In this document: piece after piece, positions 1-8,927 of the stretch
How positions within the stretch are numbered: the first letter of the stretch is position 1
Layout: every line of letters starts with the position of its first letter
From: Agarivorans aestuarii
GTDB taxonomy: Bacteria; Pseudomonadota; Gammaproteobacteria; Enterobacterales; Celerinatantimonadaceae
Length of the DNA: 64,000 bases
Direction of reading: 5' to 3'
Assembly (NCBI RefSeq): GCF_019670125.1
Contig: NZ_AP023033.1
Span: 814,501-878,500 of the forward strand
Translations under genes and position numbers: made by a program
The notes under the pieces: model-generated
Database searches by the model: none
The model's input: only the letters and a program-made list of their open reading frames with translations
Told to the model about the DNA's origin: nothing

Positions 1-1
1 A

Positions 2-82
2 GTGATTGATGGGGCCGACGGCGCCAGATTTATCTCAACCTTAAGTGGCTTGTTGGGCGACATTCGCCGACTAGTACTTTAG
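2..82 (+). CDS. aceF: Dihydrolipoamide acetyltransferase (PDH E2), C-terminal end only
   Basis: Only the last 26 codons and a TAG stop are in the window. The peptide starts VIDGADGARFISTL and ends DIRRLVL, which matches the extreme C-terminus of the E2 catalytic domain of pyruvate dehydrogenase. E2 transfers the acetyl group from lipoyl-lysine to CoA and forms the core of the complex. The gene is followed by a terminator and then lpdA (E3), the usual aceE-aceF-lpdA order of Gammaproteobacteria. The identification rests on the short tail plus this neighbour. Confidence 0.85.
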   Translation: MIDGADGARFISTLSGLLGDIRRLVL

Positions 83-88
83 TAATAA

Positions 89-122
89 GAGCTGGGTGTT
101 TATCACCCGGCTCTTCTTTTTT
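89..122 (+). terminator. Terminator after aceF
   Basis: A 10-bp stem (GAGCTGGGTG with CACCCGGCTC, one G-T pair) closes a 5-nt loop and is followed by CTTCTTTTTT-like T-rich sequence. It lies between aceF and lpdA, so lpdA is probably partly expressed from its own promoter as in E. coli. Confidence 0.8.
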
Positions 123-213
123 ATACCGATTAACCGTAAACTCAGTTTAGCTGCATGGTTGACACTTTTACCCTACAGCAGCTTTACAACATAACAATAC
201 CAAGAGGTCATCA

Positions 214-1647
214 ATGAGTAAGGAAATCAAGACCCAGGTGGTAGTACTGGGTGCAGGCCCTGCAGGTTATTCTGCTGCCTTCCGTGCTGCCGATTTAGGT
301 TTGGAAACAGTAATTGTAGAACGCTACGCCACCCTCGGCGGAGTATGTTTGAATGTGGGGTGTATCCCATCAAAAGCTTTGTTGCACGTAGCTAAAGTGA
401 TTGAAGAAGCAAAATCACTGGCCGAGCACGGCATTGTGTTTGGTGAGCCACAAACCGACATTAATAAAATCCGTACCTGGAAAGAGAAAGTAATCGGTCA
501 GTTGACTGGTGGCCTCGATGGTATGGCTAAAATGCGTAAAGTTAAAGTAGTCCAAGGCTTAGGTAAGTTTACCGGCGCTAACTCACTAGAAGTAACTGGT
601 GATGACGGCGAAGCCACTACTATTAACTTTGACAACGCAATTATTGCAGCGGGTTCTCGCCCAGTTAAATTGCCATTTATTCCACACAATGACCCACGTG
701 TATGGGATTCAACTGACGCGCTAGAGCTTAAAGAAGTTCCTGGTAAGTTGTTAGTATTAGGTGGCGGTATTATTGGCCTAGAAATGGGTACAGTATATGG
801 CGCACTAGGCAGTGAGATTGACGTTGTAGAATTTGCTGACCAACTTGTACCAGCAGCTGATAAAGATGTAGTTCGCGCTTACACCAAAAAAGTGAAAAGC
901 AAGTTCAACATCATGCTTGAAACCAAAGTGGTAGCGGTTGAGTCGAAAACAGACGGCTTATACGTAACTTACGAAGGTAAGCAAGCGCCACACGAGCCGG
1001 TTCGCTATGATGCAGTATTAGTTGCGGTAGGCCGTGTACCAAATGGTTTAGGTTTAGATGCTGAGAAAGCCGGCATTGAAGTCACCGAGCGTGGCTTTAT
1101 TGAAGTAGACAAGCAACTACGTACTAACGTGCCACACATCCACGCTATTGGCGACATCGTAGGGCAACCTATGTTGGCACACAAAGGGGTGCATGAAGGT
1201 CACGTAGCTGCAGAGGTTATCTCTGGTAAGAAGCACTTCTTTGATCCTAAAGTGATCCCTTCGATTGCTTACACCGAGCCAGAGATGGCATGGGTAGGTT
1301 TAACCGAGAAAGAAGCTAAAGCGCAAGGCATTAACTATGAAGCCTCTGTGTTCCCCTGGGCTGCCTCGGGCCGTGCTATCGCCTCTGATTGCCCAGATGG
1401 CATGACTAAGATGATTTTTGATAAAGAATCTGGCCGTGTGATTGGTGGTGCTGTAGTGGGTACTAACGGCGGTGAATTGCTAGGTGAAATTGGTTTAGCG
1501 ATTGAGATGGGTTGTGATGCAGAAGACATCGCGTTAACCATTCACGCTCACCCAACCTTGCATGAATCGGTTGGCTTGGCTGCAGAGATTTTTGAAGGAA
1601 GTATTACCGACCTTCCAAATGCGAAAGCCAAGAAAAAGAAAAAATAG
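214..1647 (+). CDS. lpdA: Dihydrolipoamide dehydrogenase (E3)
   Basis: FAD- and NAD-dependent E3 subunit that reoxidises dihydrolipoamide in the pyruvate and 2-oxoglutarate dehydrogenase complexes. The 477-residue length fits the family. The FAD-binding GAGPAG is at residues 13-18, the redox disulfide CLNVGC gives Cys45 and Cys50, a second Rossmann motif (GGGIIGLE) lies near residue 185, and the C-terminal HAHPTLHE (444-451) carries the catalytic His446 and Glu451. The protein ends in a lysine run. The start ATG follows AAGAGGTCATCA. It lies 131 bp after aceF, beyond a terminator. Confidence 0.97.
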   Translation: MSKEIKTQVVVLGAGPAGYSAAFRAADLGLETVIVERYATLGGVCLNVGCIPSKALLHVAKVIEEAKSLAEHGIVFGEPQTDINKIRTWKEKVIGQLTGGLDGMAKMRKVKVVQGLGKFTGANSLEVTGDDGEATTINFDNAIIAAGSRPVKLPFIPHNDPRVWDSTDALELKEVPGKLLVLGGGIIGLEMGTVYGALGSEIDVVEFADQLVPAADKDVVRAYTKKVKSKFNIMLETKVVAVESKTDGLYVTYEGKQAPHEPVRYDAVLVAVGRVPNGLGLDAEKAGIEVTERGFIEVDKQLRTNVPHIHAIGDIVGQPMLAHKGVHEGHVAAEVISGKKHFFDPKVIPSIAYTEPEMAWVGLTEKEAKAQGINYEASVFPWAASGRAIASDCPDGMTKMIFDKESGRVIGGAVVGTNGGELLGEIGLAIEMGCDAEDIALTIHAHPTLHESVGLAAEIFEGSITDLPNAKAKKKKK

Positions 1648-1676
1648 ACTCATCTAGTCTAAAAAACTACAGTTAT

Positions 1677-1706
1677 AAAGGCAGCCTAGGCTGCCTTTAT
1701 TGTTTT
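1677..1706 (+). terminator. Terminator after lpdA
   Basis: A perfect 22-bp palindrome (arms AAAGGCAGCCT) is followed by ATTGTTTT. It separates lpdA from the patatin-like gene that starts 24 bp later. Confidence 0.75.
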
Positions 1707-1729
1707 ATATTTCAAAGGAATGACGCCAC

Positions 1730-3946
1730 ATGCCACAATTGCGTAAAGCTGTTTGGTTTATTTTGCTCATGTTGATTGCCACTACGGCAGTTGCCCGTCC
1801 CAAAATAGGCTTGGCACTTAGTGGTGGAGGGGCAAAGGGCGCAGCGCATTTAGGGGTCATCCAGCTTCTCGAAGAGCATCAAATTCCGGTTGATTATATC
1901 GCTGGTACCAGCATGGGTGCATATTTTGGTGCCATGCTAGCCATGGGCTATAGTGCCCAAGAGATCGAAGAACTGACTTTTTCGATTTATTGGGAAAGTG
2001 GTTTTGTTGACGATGTGACTCGCAGCGAATTGTCTTTACGTAGCAAAAAACAGCAAGATGATTATCAAATTGCCTTGCCGATTGGGGCTAATAAAGATGG
2101 GATGCAGATTCCCAAAGGAGCGGTACAAGGCCAAACCATGGCCGAGATATTGCGTTATGCCACCAGTAACTTAGAAGCACTAGAAAGTTTTGATGAGTTG
2201 GCCATTCCTTATCGCGCAGTAGCTACCGATATGGCTGCTATGACCACGTATATTCTCAAGCGTGGCGACTTAGCTGTTGCTATGCAAGCGAGCATGTCGG
2301 TGCCGGGAGCACTGCGTCCGGTAGAGCTTGATGGTAAACTGCTTTCAGATGGTGGGGTGGTAAACAACATGCCTGTAGATGTGCTGAAAGAAATGGGCGC
2401 AGACATCATTATCGCGGTGGATATTGGCGCGCGACTTAAAACCCAGCAAGAGCTAAATAGCGCCGTTGATGTTGTAGACCAATTATCGGTGTTTCTTACC
2501 CGCTCAGGTACTGAGCGACAAATTGCTTTGCTAACATCAGATGATTTGCTTATTTCCCCCGATGTTACCGGCATCGATACTGCAGACTTTGCATCAATGC
2601 CTTTAGCAGTGGAGCGGGGCAGGCAGGCAGGTGAAGAGCCAATCGCTGAGCTGGCAAAACGTATTCATTCAGCCGATCAAAACGAAGTGTATTTGGCCTA
2701 TCAACAAAAAGTTGATCAGCGCCGGGCAAAACTTAAGTTACATGCCGAGTTTGTGGTAAGCAGAATCGAATTGAATAACAACTCAGGCTTGAGTGATGAG
2801 GTTATTTTATCGCGGCTACAACTCAATCAAGGCGAGTTACTTTCTAAAGCACAGCTTGAGGAGAAAATAAGTCAGCTGTATGCCTTAGGCACTTTTGAGC
2901 GTGTTGATTATCGCATTAGCACTGAGCAAGGTGAAAATGTCATTCACTTAGATACGCAAGAAAAGAGCTGGGGGCCTGGCTACTTTGATATGAAGTTTGG
3001 TCTGCAAGAAAACTTTACCGATCGCACCGAAGCTAATATAGGTCTAGGTTTTACTTTAACTAATTTAAACCAATATGGCGCTGAGTGGCGAAACGAAGTC
3101 GAAATCGGTTCAATAAAACGTTTATTTACCGAATACTACACACCGTTTACCGATAACCTTAAATACGCTTGGTTAGCTTCGGCCGAGTACGATAAACGTA
3201 GCCGTCGTTTATACGGATTAACCGAAGACTTTGAATACCTAGAGGCAAACTTTAGTGATACTACTTTTCGCACTCAAGTATCGTGGAACTACAAACCTTG
3301 GCAGGAGTGGGGCTTAGGTCTCGCCGCAAGGCATGGTGACATTGAGTTAAAAGGGCTTAGCGCAGATGCTAGCTATTGGTTGTACGGGCCTTACTTTAAG
3401 TTTGATTATGATACCTTGAATAGTTGGGCTTTTCCGACCCAAGGGAAAATGTTGGATGTGGGCCTAACCCTTTATCATGAAGATGTTCAAGGATTCTCTA
3501 GTGTATTGGCACCTAGTTTTGAGGCTCGTTGGAAAGTGCCATTTGGCTGGAACAAACACCATCTAAATTGGTTTGGCGAATACGGTAGCACTGGTAGTGA
3601 TTTTATTGTGCCAACGGATGCCCAAGATCTAGGGGGCTTTTTGCGGCTTTCGGGCTTTAAGTATGAACAGTTATCAGGTCGTTATAAGGCGCTAACCGGT
3701 CTAATGTACTTTTATCAGCTGCACTATTTTCAATCTCCAGTATTACAAGCGCCTGTTTTTGTCGGTGGTTCCTTAGAAAATGGCGGAGTATGGAATAGCT
3801 CTGATGACATTTCTTATAGCAGTGCGCTTTGGGCTGGCAGTATTTTTGCTGCTTTAGACACCAGTGTATTAGGGCCAGTGGTACTTGCCTATGGACACAA
3901 CGAATCGGAACAAACTTTATATTTATTTATCGGCAATGACTTCTAA
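1730..3946 (+). CDS. PlpD-like type Vd autotransporter: patatin phospholipase with POTRA and outer-membrane barrel
   Basis: This 738-residue protein has a signal peptide (cleavage probably after the AVA near residue 22), then a patatin domain. The oxyanion loop GGGAKG is at 32-37, the nucleophile Ser61 lies in GTSMG, and the catalytic Asp207 lies in DGG. A POTRA-like segment follows around 340-410. The C-terminal ~320 residues are rich in alternating aromatic strands like a 16-strand BamA/TpsB-type barrel and end in phenylalanine (NDF). This order is that of PlpD of Pseudomonas (type Vd secretion), in which a lipase domain is displayed or released at the cell surface. It is a single gene between lpdA and acnB, where E. 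coli carries the unrelated yacH. The substrate is not visible from sequence. Confidence 0.88.
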   Translation: MPQLRKAVWFILLMLIATTAVARPKIGLALSGGGAKGAAHLGVIQLLEEHQIPVDYIAGTSMGAYFGAMLAMGYSAQEIEELTFSIYWESGFVDDVTRSELSLRSKKQQDDYQIALPIGANKDGMQIPKGAVQGQTMAEILRYATSNLEALESFDELAIPYRAVATDMAAMTTYILKRGDLAVAMQASMSVPGALRPVELDGKLLSDGGVVNNMPVDVLKEMGADIIIAVDIGARLKTQQELNSAVDVVDQLSVFLTRSGTERQIALLTSDDLLISPDVTGIDTADFASMPLAVERGRQAGEEPIAELAKRIHSADQNEVYLAYQQKVDQRRAKLKLHAEFVVSRIELNNNSGLSDEVILSRLQLNQGELLSKAQLEEKISQLYALGTFERVDYRISTEQGENVIHLDTQEKSWGPGYFDMKFGLQENFTDRTEANIGLGFTLTNLNQYGAEWRNEVEIGSIKRLFTEYYTPFTDNLKYAWLASAEYDKRSRRLYGLTEDFEYLEANFSDTTFRTQVSWNYKPWQEWGLGLAARHGDIELKGLSADASYWLYGPYFKFDYDTLNSWAFPTQGKMLDVGLTLYHEDVQGFSSVLAPSFEARWKVPFGWNKHHLNWFGEYGSTGSDFIVPTDAQDLGGFLRLSGFKYEQLSGRYKALTGLMYFYQLHYFQSPVLQAPVFVGGSLENGGVWNSSDDISYSSALWAGSIFAALDTSVLGPVVLAYGHNESEQTLYLFIGNDF

Positions 3947-4069
3947 ATAAGTGATAAATGTGAATAAATTGTAACTTTCTCGCTTGTGGCTAAAGTATAA
4001 TAAAGTGTTTAAGTTTTTGTTTTAAATAGACTTAACTGTTTTTTGCTTGGCTTAGCTGAAACGTCGATA

Positions 4070-4130
4070 TTTTAATTTATAGTTAAAACGGCTATAATCT
4101 CAGCCCCATGTGGCCAGCAAACCTCTGGCC
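4070..4130 (+). promoter_or_regulatory. Probable acnB promoter and leader hairpin
   Basis: A consensus -10 box TATAAT is at 4093-4098 with only a weak AT-rich -35 about 17 bp upstream. Downstream, GGCCAG (4112-4117) can pair with CTGGCC (4125-4130) as a small leader hairpin. The rest of the 234-bp gap before acnB is AT-rich and shows nothing else recognisable. Confidence 0.4.
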
Positions 4131-4180
4131 CATATATATGGATATCCCCCTACGGGCATTATTACAATAAGGAGCGAGCC

Positions 4181-6778
4181 GTGCTAGAAAGCTACCGCAA
4201 ACACGTCGAAGAGCGTGCTGTTGAAGGTATTGTACCTAAACCCCTCGATGCTGAACAAACCGCAGGATTAGTAGAGTTATTAAAAGCTCCGCCAGCCGGT
4301 GAAGAAGCGTTTCTACTTGATTTGTTAGCAAACCGCATTCCACCTGGTGTAGATGAAGCCGCTTATGTAAAAGCCGGTTTTCTTGCTGCTGTAGCAGCTG
4401 GAGAAGTAAGCTCTCCTATTGTTTCTACCGCGTATGCCACAGAACTGTTGGGTACTATGCAAGGTGGTTACAATATTGAACCCCTCATTTCATTACTCGA
4501 CAACGCTGAGTTAGCGCCTATTGCCGCTAAAGCCTTGTCACACACATTATTGATGTTTGATTCTTTTCACGACGTGGAAGAAAAAGCCAAAGCAGGCAAT
4601 AACTTTGCACAACAAGTGATGCAAAGTTGGGCTGATGCAGAGTGGTTCTTAAACCGTCCTGAGCTTGCCGAAAAATCAACACTTACTGTTTTCAAAGTAA
4701 CCGGTGAAACTAACACCGATGACTTATCTCCAGCACCAGATGCATGGTCTCGCCCAGACATTCCATTGCATGCATTAGCAATGCTAAAGAATGCCCGAGA
4801 AGGTATTGAACCGGATCAAGCGGGTTCAATTGGCCCAATGAAGCAAGTCGAAGCCCTGAAAGAGAAAGGCCATCCGCTAGTGTACGTGGGTGACGTTGTA
4901 GGTACCGGTTCTTCGCGTAAATCAGCTACTAACTCTGTGTTGTGGCTGATGGGTGATGATATTCCGTACGTACCAAACAAACGTGGCGGCGGCTTCTGTT
5001 TAGGCGGAAAAATCGCACCAATCTTCTTTAATACCATGGAAGATGCTGGCGCATTACCTATTGAGCTAGACGTAGAAAAACTTGGCATGGGCGATGTTAT
5101 CGACATTTACCCATTCACTGGCGAAGTGAAAAAATCAGGTACTGATGAAGTTATCTCAACCTTTGAGCTAAAAACCGACGTATTGCTTGATGAAGTTCGC
5201 GCTGGTGGCCGTATACCTCTAATTATTGGCCGTGGTTTAACTGACCGTGCTCGTATCTCATTAGGCCTTGAGCCTTCAGAAGTATTTAAGCGTCCTCAAG
5301 ACGTAGCTGCTTCATCTAAAGGTTTCACCCTTGCCCAGAAAATGGTGGGTAAAGCTTGTGGCGTAGACGGTATTCGCCCTGGCCAATACTGTGAGCCGAA
5401 GATGACGACAGTGGGCTCGCAAGATACTACTGGGCCAATGACCCGTGATGAGTTGAAAGATTTAGCCTGTTTGGGCTTCTCTGCTGACCTAACCATGCAG
5501 TCATTCTGTCATACCGCTGCTTACCCTAAACCAGTAGATGTGACTACTCACCACACACTTCCGGATTTCATCATGAACCGTGGCGGTGTATCACTGCGCC
5601 CAGGTGACGGTGTTATTCACTCTTGGTTAAACCGTATGCTATTGCCAGATACTGTGGGTACCGGTGGTGATTCACATACCCGTTTCCCAATTGGTATTTC
5701 CTTCCCAGCTGGTTCTGGCTTAGTGGCATTTGCTGCTGCAACGGGTGTAATGCCATTGGATATGCCAGAGTCAATTTTGGTTCGCTTTAAAGGTGAAATG
5801 AAGCCGGGTATTACCCTGCGTGACTTGGTGCATGCTATTCCGTATGCCGCCATTCAGCGTGGCCTATTAACGGTTGAGAAGAAAGGTAAGAAAAACATCT
5901 TCTCAGGTCGTATCTTAGAAATTGAAGGCTTAGAAGAGCTAAAAGTTGAGCAAGCGTTTGAATTGTCGGATGCTTCTGCTGAACGTAGTGCTGCAGGGTG
6001 TACCATCAAGCTTGGCAAAGCCCCAATCATTGAGTACTTAAACTCAAACATTGTGATGCTTAAGTGGATGATTGCTGAAGGTTATGGCGACCGTCGTACT
6101 ATCGAACGTCGTATCACTGCTATGCAAGAGTGGATCGCTAGCCCTGAGTTAATGGAAGCGGATAAAGACGCAGAATACAAAGAGATCATTGAGATTGATT
6201 TGGCTGATATTAACGAGCCAGTATTGTGTGCGCCAAATGACCCAGATGATGCACGTTTGCTATCTGAAGTTGCCGGCCAGAACATTGATGAAGTGTTCTT
6301 AGGTTCGTGTATGACTAACATTGGTCACTTCCGTGCAGCAGGTAAATTGCTCGACAAGCATACTGGCTCATTGCCAACACGTATGTGGGTTGCTCCTCCT
6401 ACTCGTATGGACCAAAAACAACTTACCGAAGAAGGTTATTATGGTATTTACGGTCGTGTTGGTGCACGCACCGAGATCCCTGGTTGTTCTTTGTGTATGG
6501 GTAACCAAGCACGTGTGGCAGATAACTCAACGGTAGTCTCTACTTCTACCCGTAACTTCCCTAACCGTTTAGGTACCGGCGCTAATGTTTACTTGGCTTC
6601 TGCTGAGCTAGCTGCTGTATCGGCAATTTTAGGTAAGTTACCTACTCCAGAGGAGTACCTTGAGTACGCTAAGCAAATTGATGCTACCGCAGCTGATACT
6701 TATCGTTACCTCAACTTCGATGAAATCACTGATTACACTAAAGTGGCTGATGAGGTGATTATTCAAGCCGCCGTGTAG
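4181..6778 (+). CDS. acnB: Aconitate hydratase B
   Basis: TCA-cycle aconitase that isomerises citrate and isocitrate, and also handles 2-methyl-cis-aconitate; cytoplasmic [4Fe-4S] enzyme. The 865 residues match AcnB length. The HEAT-like N-terminal domain ([13 protein letters not shown]) precedes a swivel domain, with the swivel in front of the catalytic core as is peculiar to AcnB. Cluster ligands are the cysteine of [10 protein letters not shown] and the two of GCSLCMGN near residues 710 and 770. Translation starts at GTG 4181, eight bases after an AAGGAG. It is monocistronic, with a terminator downstream. Confidence 0.97.
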   Translation: MLESYRKHVEERAVEGIVPKPLDAEQTAGLVELLKAPPAGEEAFLLDLLANRIPPGVDEAAYVKAGFLAAVAAGEVSSPIVSTAYATELLGTMQGGYNIEPLISLLDNAELAPIAAKALSHTLLMFDSFHDVEEKAKAGNNFAQQVMQSWADAEWFLNRPELAEKSTLTVFKVTGETNTDDLSPAPDAWSRPDIPLHALAMLKNAREGIEPDQAGSIGPMKQVEALKEKGHPLVYVGDVVGTGSSRKSATNSVLWLMGDDIPYVPNKRGGGFCLGGKIAPIFFNTMEDAGALPIELDVEKLGMGDVIDIYPFTGEVKKSGTDEVISTFELKTDVLLDEVRAGGRIPLIIGRGLTDRARISLGLEPSEVFKRPQDVAASSKGFTLAQKMVGKACGVDGIRPGQYCEPKMTTVGSQDTTGPMTRDELKDLACLGFSADLTMQSFCHTAAYPKPVDVTTHHTLPDFIMNRGGVSLRPGDGVIHSWLNRMLLPDTVGTGGDSHTRFPIGISFPAGSGLVAFAAATGVMPLDMPESILVRFKGEMKPGITLRDLVHAIPYAAIQRGLLTVEKKGKKNIFSGRILEIEGLEELKVEQAFELSDASAERSAAGCTIKLGKAPIIEYLNSNIVMLKWMIAEGYGDRRTIERRITAMQEWIASPELMEADKDAEYKEIIEIDLADINEPVLCAPNDPDDARLLSEVAGQNIDEVFLGSCMTNIGHFRAAGKLLDKHTGSLPTRMWVAPPTRMDQKQLTEEGYYGIYGRVGARTEIPGCSLCMGNQARVADNSTVVSTSTRNFPNRLGTGANVYLASAELAAVSAILGKLPTPEEYLEYAKQIDATAADTYRYLNFDEITDYTKVADEVIIQAAV

Positions 6779-6794
6779 ATTTTCACACCGCATC

Positions 6795-6824
6795 AAAAAC
6801 GCAGCTTTGGCTGCGTTTTTTTTT
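6795..6824 (+). terminator. Terminator after acnB
   Basis: AAAACGCAG (6796-6804) pairs with CTGCGTTTT (6811-6819) around a short loop and runs into nine T residues. Confidence 0.9.
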
Positions 6825-7016
6825 GCACAATAGCCAAGTAACACACTGAGGTGATACTATATATACGCCTAAATAAGTAAAATTATGAACATTTTATTAT
6901 AAAATAAATATAATATGCGTTATTATGTGCTGCGAAATATGGATAATTTTAGCATTTACTGGTATAAAGGAGCCCGCTAGATTTACTAGCTCATTCGCTT
7001 GCAGTTGGAAGACAAT

Positions 7017-7835
7017 ATGTCCTTTAATGATGTTGTAGTAGTTGGCCCGTTGGCCGTAGATATGAGCCAAAATAGTATTACGTTTAAGGATAAAAGTGCC
7101 TATTTGGGACCATTAAGAACCCATTTGTTGGGATATTTGTGTAAACATGTCAATCAAGTTGTGGGGAGAGACGACTTGTCTGATGCTGTGTGGGGACGTA
7201 GTGTCTCAGACCATACAATTAATCAGCATATATCTCAGTTACGAAAAGTAATCACTACTTTGAACAATACTGATCTCACCATCGCTACCATTCCCAAAAA
7301 GGGCTATATAGCAAGATGTGAAGCAGTCGCTCAGCCCAACCGAGTAAAACCGGAGCTGGTTCAAAATCAAGCAAAAGCCTTGTTATTAAGTGATGCTGAG
7401 ACCTGCCAGAAAATTCAAAACCTGAAGGCCGATGGCGAGTTAAAACAGTTAGAAATGTTCTCTAATGCTGGTTTGCTGCATGAGCGACTAATGAGCAACG
7501 AGTTCCAGGCTGTGATCATCGACACCGAATTAGCCAATGCCGAAGGCTTAAAGCTAATTAAGGCAATTCGAACTGGCCAAACTTTGGCTAGCTCTGATAT
7601 CGCTATTCTATCTTTAGCATCTGAAGCCACTAAGCAATTGCTTGGTTTTAATGTATTGATGGACGTGCAAGGCTTAATCGTTAAGCCTGTTGACATTGAA
7701 GTATTGGAAAAGCAAATAAAAACAGCCGTAGCAATGCGCTTTAAACTAAAGCCAAATGCCGCTTATGATCTTGTTCCTACTATGTTAAATAGCGCGGTTA
7801 GCGTAAACTTACAGTCTGCTTGTTTAAGTAACTAG
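7017..7835 (+). CDS. Winged-helix regulator with C-terminal receiver-like domain (reversed order)
   Basis: A 272-residue cytoplasmic protein. Residues ~10-100 are an OmpR/PhoB-type winged helix (Trans_reg_C): LLGYLCKHVNQVVGRDDL, a VSDHTINQHISQLRKV recognition helix, and the IPKKGYIA wing. Residues ~120-240 resemble a CheY-like receiver: LLLSDAET at the acidic-pocket position, VIIDTEL holding the candidate phospho-Asp, and IVKPVD with the conserved Lys-Pro. Ordinary response regulators have the receiver first, so the order is inverted. There is no transmembrane segment, unlike ToxR/CadC. ATG 7017 is preferred over an in-frame TTG at 6999 because GGAAG lies just upstream. yacL follows after 9 bp without a clear ribosome site, suggesting coupling. 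The target is unknown. Confidence 0.75.
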   Translation: MSFNDVVVVGPLAVDMSQNSITFKDKSAYLGPLRTHLLGYLCKHVNQVVGRDDLSDAVWGRSVSDHTINQHISQLRKVITTLNNTDLTIATIPKKGYIARCEAVAQPNRVKPELVQNQAKALLLSDAETCQKIQNLKADGELKQLEMFSNAGLLHERLMSNEFQAVIIDTELANAEGLKLIKAIRTGQTLASSDIAILSLASEATKQLLGFNVLMDVQGLIVKPVDIEVLEKQIKTAVAMRFKLKPNAAYDLVPTMLNSAVSVNLQSACLSN

Positions 7836-7844
7836 ACTGACACT

Positions 7845-8192
7845 ATGGAACTGACGATTCGCCGTTCTTTGGACGGCGCTTTTATTATTGATTGCGGTGA
7901 CGAACATCGGTGTTTTTCGATGTGGCTAGAGCGCGAGCTAAATAAAGATCGTCAGTTTATCCCTTCTTTAGTCGCCCAGCTGAAAAATTTGTCTGGCTTA
8001 GCAGAGCTGCATATCGACAGTGATGAGTTTCGTTTTGAAGCCAACTTAGATGAAGTGACCATCGCCGTATCTCAAGACAACGCTACCGAGAATCAAGCCC
8101 TACTAGAAGAGGCTATGAGTTTAGATGCGGCACATAGCGCTTGCGGCTACGACGATTTTCTAGAATTGTTAAATTCTATCGAGACTTATTAA
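7845..8192 (+). CDS. yacL: YacL family protein (UPF0231)
   Basis: A small acidic 115-residue protein of unknown function. The middle (DEFRFEANLDEVTIAV) and the end (ACGYDDFLELLNSI) align by eye with E. coli YacL (HEYTLWMDGEEVMV and LCGVEDFLQVV). E. coli yacL also follows acnB, so the position supports the call. Here a regulator gene has come between them, 9 bp upstream. No catalytic motif is visible. Confidence 0.7.
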   Translation: MELTIRRSLDGAFIIDCGDEHRCFSMWLERELNKDRQFIPSLVAQLKNLSGLAELHIDSDEFRFEANLDEVTIAVSQDNATENQALLEEAMSLDAAHSACGYDDFLELLNSIETY

Positions 8193-8367
8193 CATGGTGC
8201 AAAATTAGCACCTTGCTCGGAAATCTTCTAAACCCTTCTTCCGCTCTTTTTATTCTGTCAATTCATTACTTTAACCCTAGTTAATATGCGGGTTAATCGC
8301 CAAATTGCTACAGATTACCCCCTAGCTGCACTTTATTAGTGCTGATAAAAATACCACCACCAATGCG
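8193..8367 (+). other. yacL-glnK intergenic region, upstream part
   Basis: The gap between yacL and glnK is 351 bp; its downstream half holds the NtrC-like sites and promoter listed separately. In this upstream part an inverted repeat GGTGC-N7-GCACC (8196-8212) lies just after the yacL stop. It lacks a T-tract, so it is a weak terminator candidate, and its arms are in the opposite order to an NtrC site. Nothing else is recognised. Confidence 0.4.
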
Positions 8368-8414
8368 TGAACCATGTTGGAGCGTTGTTAAAAAATATAG
8401 CACCATATTGGTGC
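8368..8414 (+). promoter_or_regulatory. Two tandem NtrC (GlnG)-like enhancer sites
   Basis: Site 1 (8368-8383) reads TGAACCATGTTGGAGC and site 2 (8400-8414) reads GCACCATATTGGTGC, a perfect palindrome around its centre. The known NtrC consensus is TGCACCA-N3-TGGTGCA. The two centres are about 32 bp apart, three helical turns, which suits cooperative binding of NtrC dimers. They end roughly 65 bp before the sigma-54-like promoter of glnK. The sites are seen directly; binding is inferred. Confidence 0.75.
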
Positions 8415-8479
8415 GGCGTTTTTTGTTGTATTTTATTCTTTATTGCTTAAGTTGTTGTTTTTTAATGATAATTTTGTCT

Positions 8480-8495
8480 TGGCACAAGCCTTGTA
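8480..8495 (+). promoter_or_regulatory. Sigma-54-type promoter of glnK-amtB
   Basis: TGGCACAAGCCTTGTA matches the -24/-12 consensus TGGCAC-N5-TTGCA, with GT in place of GC at -12. It is correctly placed after the NtrC-like sites and 48 bp before the glnK start codon. Confidence 0.7.
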
Positions 8496-8543
8496 TTTTG
8501 TTATTCGAGAAAAGTTAATCGATGACTCTTTGGAGGAGCTCAA

Positions 8544-8882
8544 ATGAAACTAATTAGCGCGATAATCAAGCCATTCAAATTGGATGACGTGCGTGAAGCC
8601 ATTGCCGAAGTTGGCGTAGATGGTTTAACCGTATCTGAAGTTAAAGGTTTTGGTCGTCAAAAAGGTCACACCGAATTATATCGTGGTGCCGAGTACCAAG
8701 TTGACTTTTTACCTAAGGTAAAACTGGAAATTGCTACTAGCTCAGAAAATCTAGATCGCATTATTGAAGCGATTTCTAGTGCAGCTTACACCGGCAAAAT
8801 TGGTGACGGTAAGATTTTTGTATACGACTTAAGCAACGTAGTACGTATTCGTACTGGCGAAATGGATGCAGAGGCTATCTAA
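8544..8882 (+). CDS. glnK: Nitrogen regulatory protein PII, GlnK type
   Basis: Trimeric signalling protein that senses 2-oxoglutarate, ATP/ADP and, through uridylylation, glutamine; GlnK plugs AmtB when ammonium is plentiful. The 112 residues are full length. The T-loop carries the uridylylation site Tyr51 in ELYRGAEYQVDF, and the C-terminal GDGKIFVYDLSNVVRIRTGE is the PII signature region. GGAGG lies 9 bp before the ATG. Pairing with amtB 45 bp downstream identifies it as GlnK rather than GlnB. NtrC and sigma-54 sites upstream indicate induction by nitrogen limitation. Confidence 0.95.
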   Translation: MKLISAIIKPFKLDDVREAIAEVGVDGLTVSEVKGFGRQKGHTELYRGAEYQVDFLPKVKLEIATSSENLDRIIEAISSAAYTGKIGDGKIFVYDLSNVVRIRTGEMDAEAI

Positions 8883-8927
8883 GGGCAACCTTAGCAAGCT
8901 TATAACAGGGATTACGGGGAAGTAATT

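Noticed and set aside
8196-8212. GGTGC-N7-GCACC as a third NtrC site
   Set aside because: The arms are in the opposite order to GCACC-N-GGTGC. It is more likely a small hairpin after yacL.
8459-8477. Fur-box-like TAATGATAAT in the glnK promoter
   Set aside because: It lies between NtrC-like sites and the sigma-54 promoter; nothing links glnK to iron, and AT-rich DNA gives such matches by chance.
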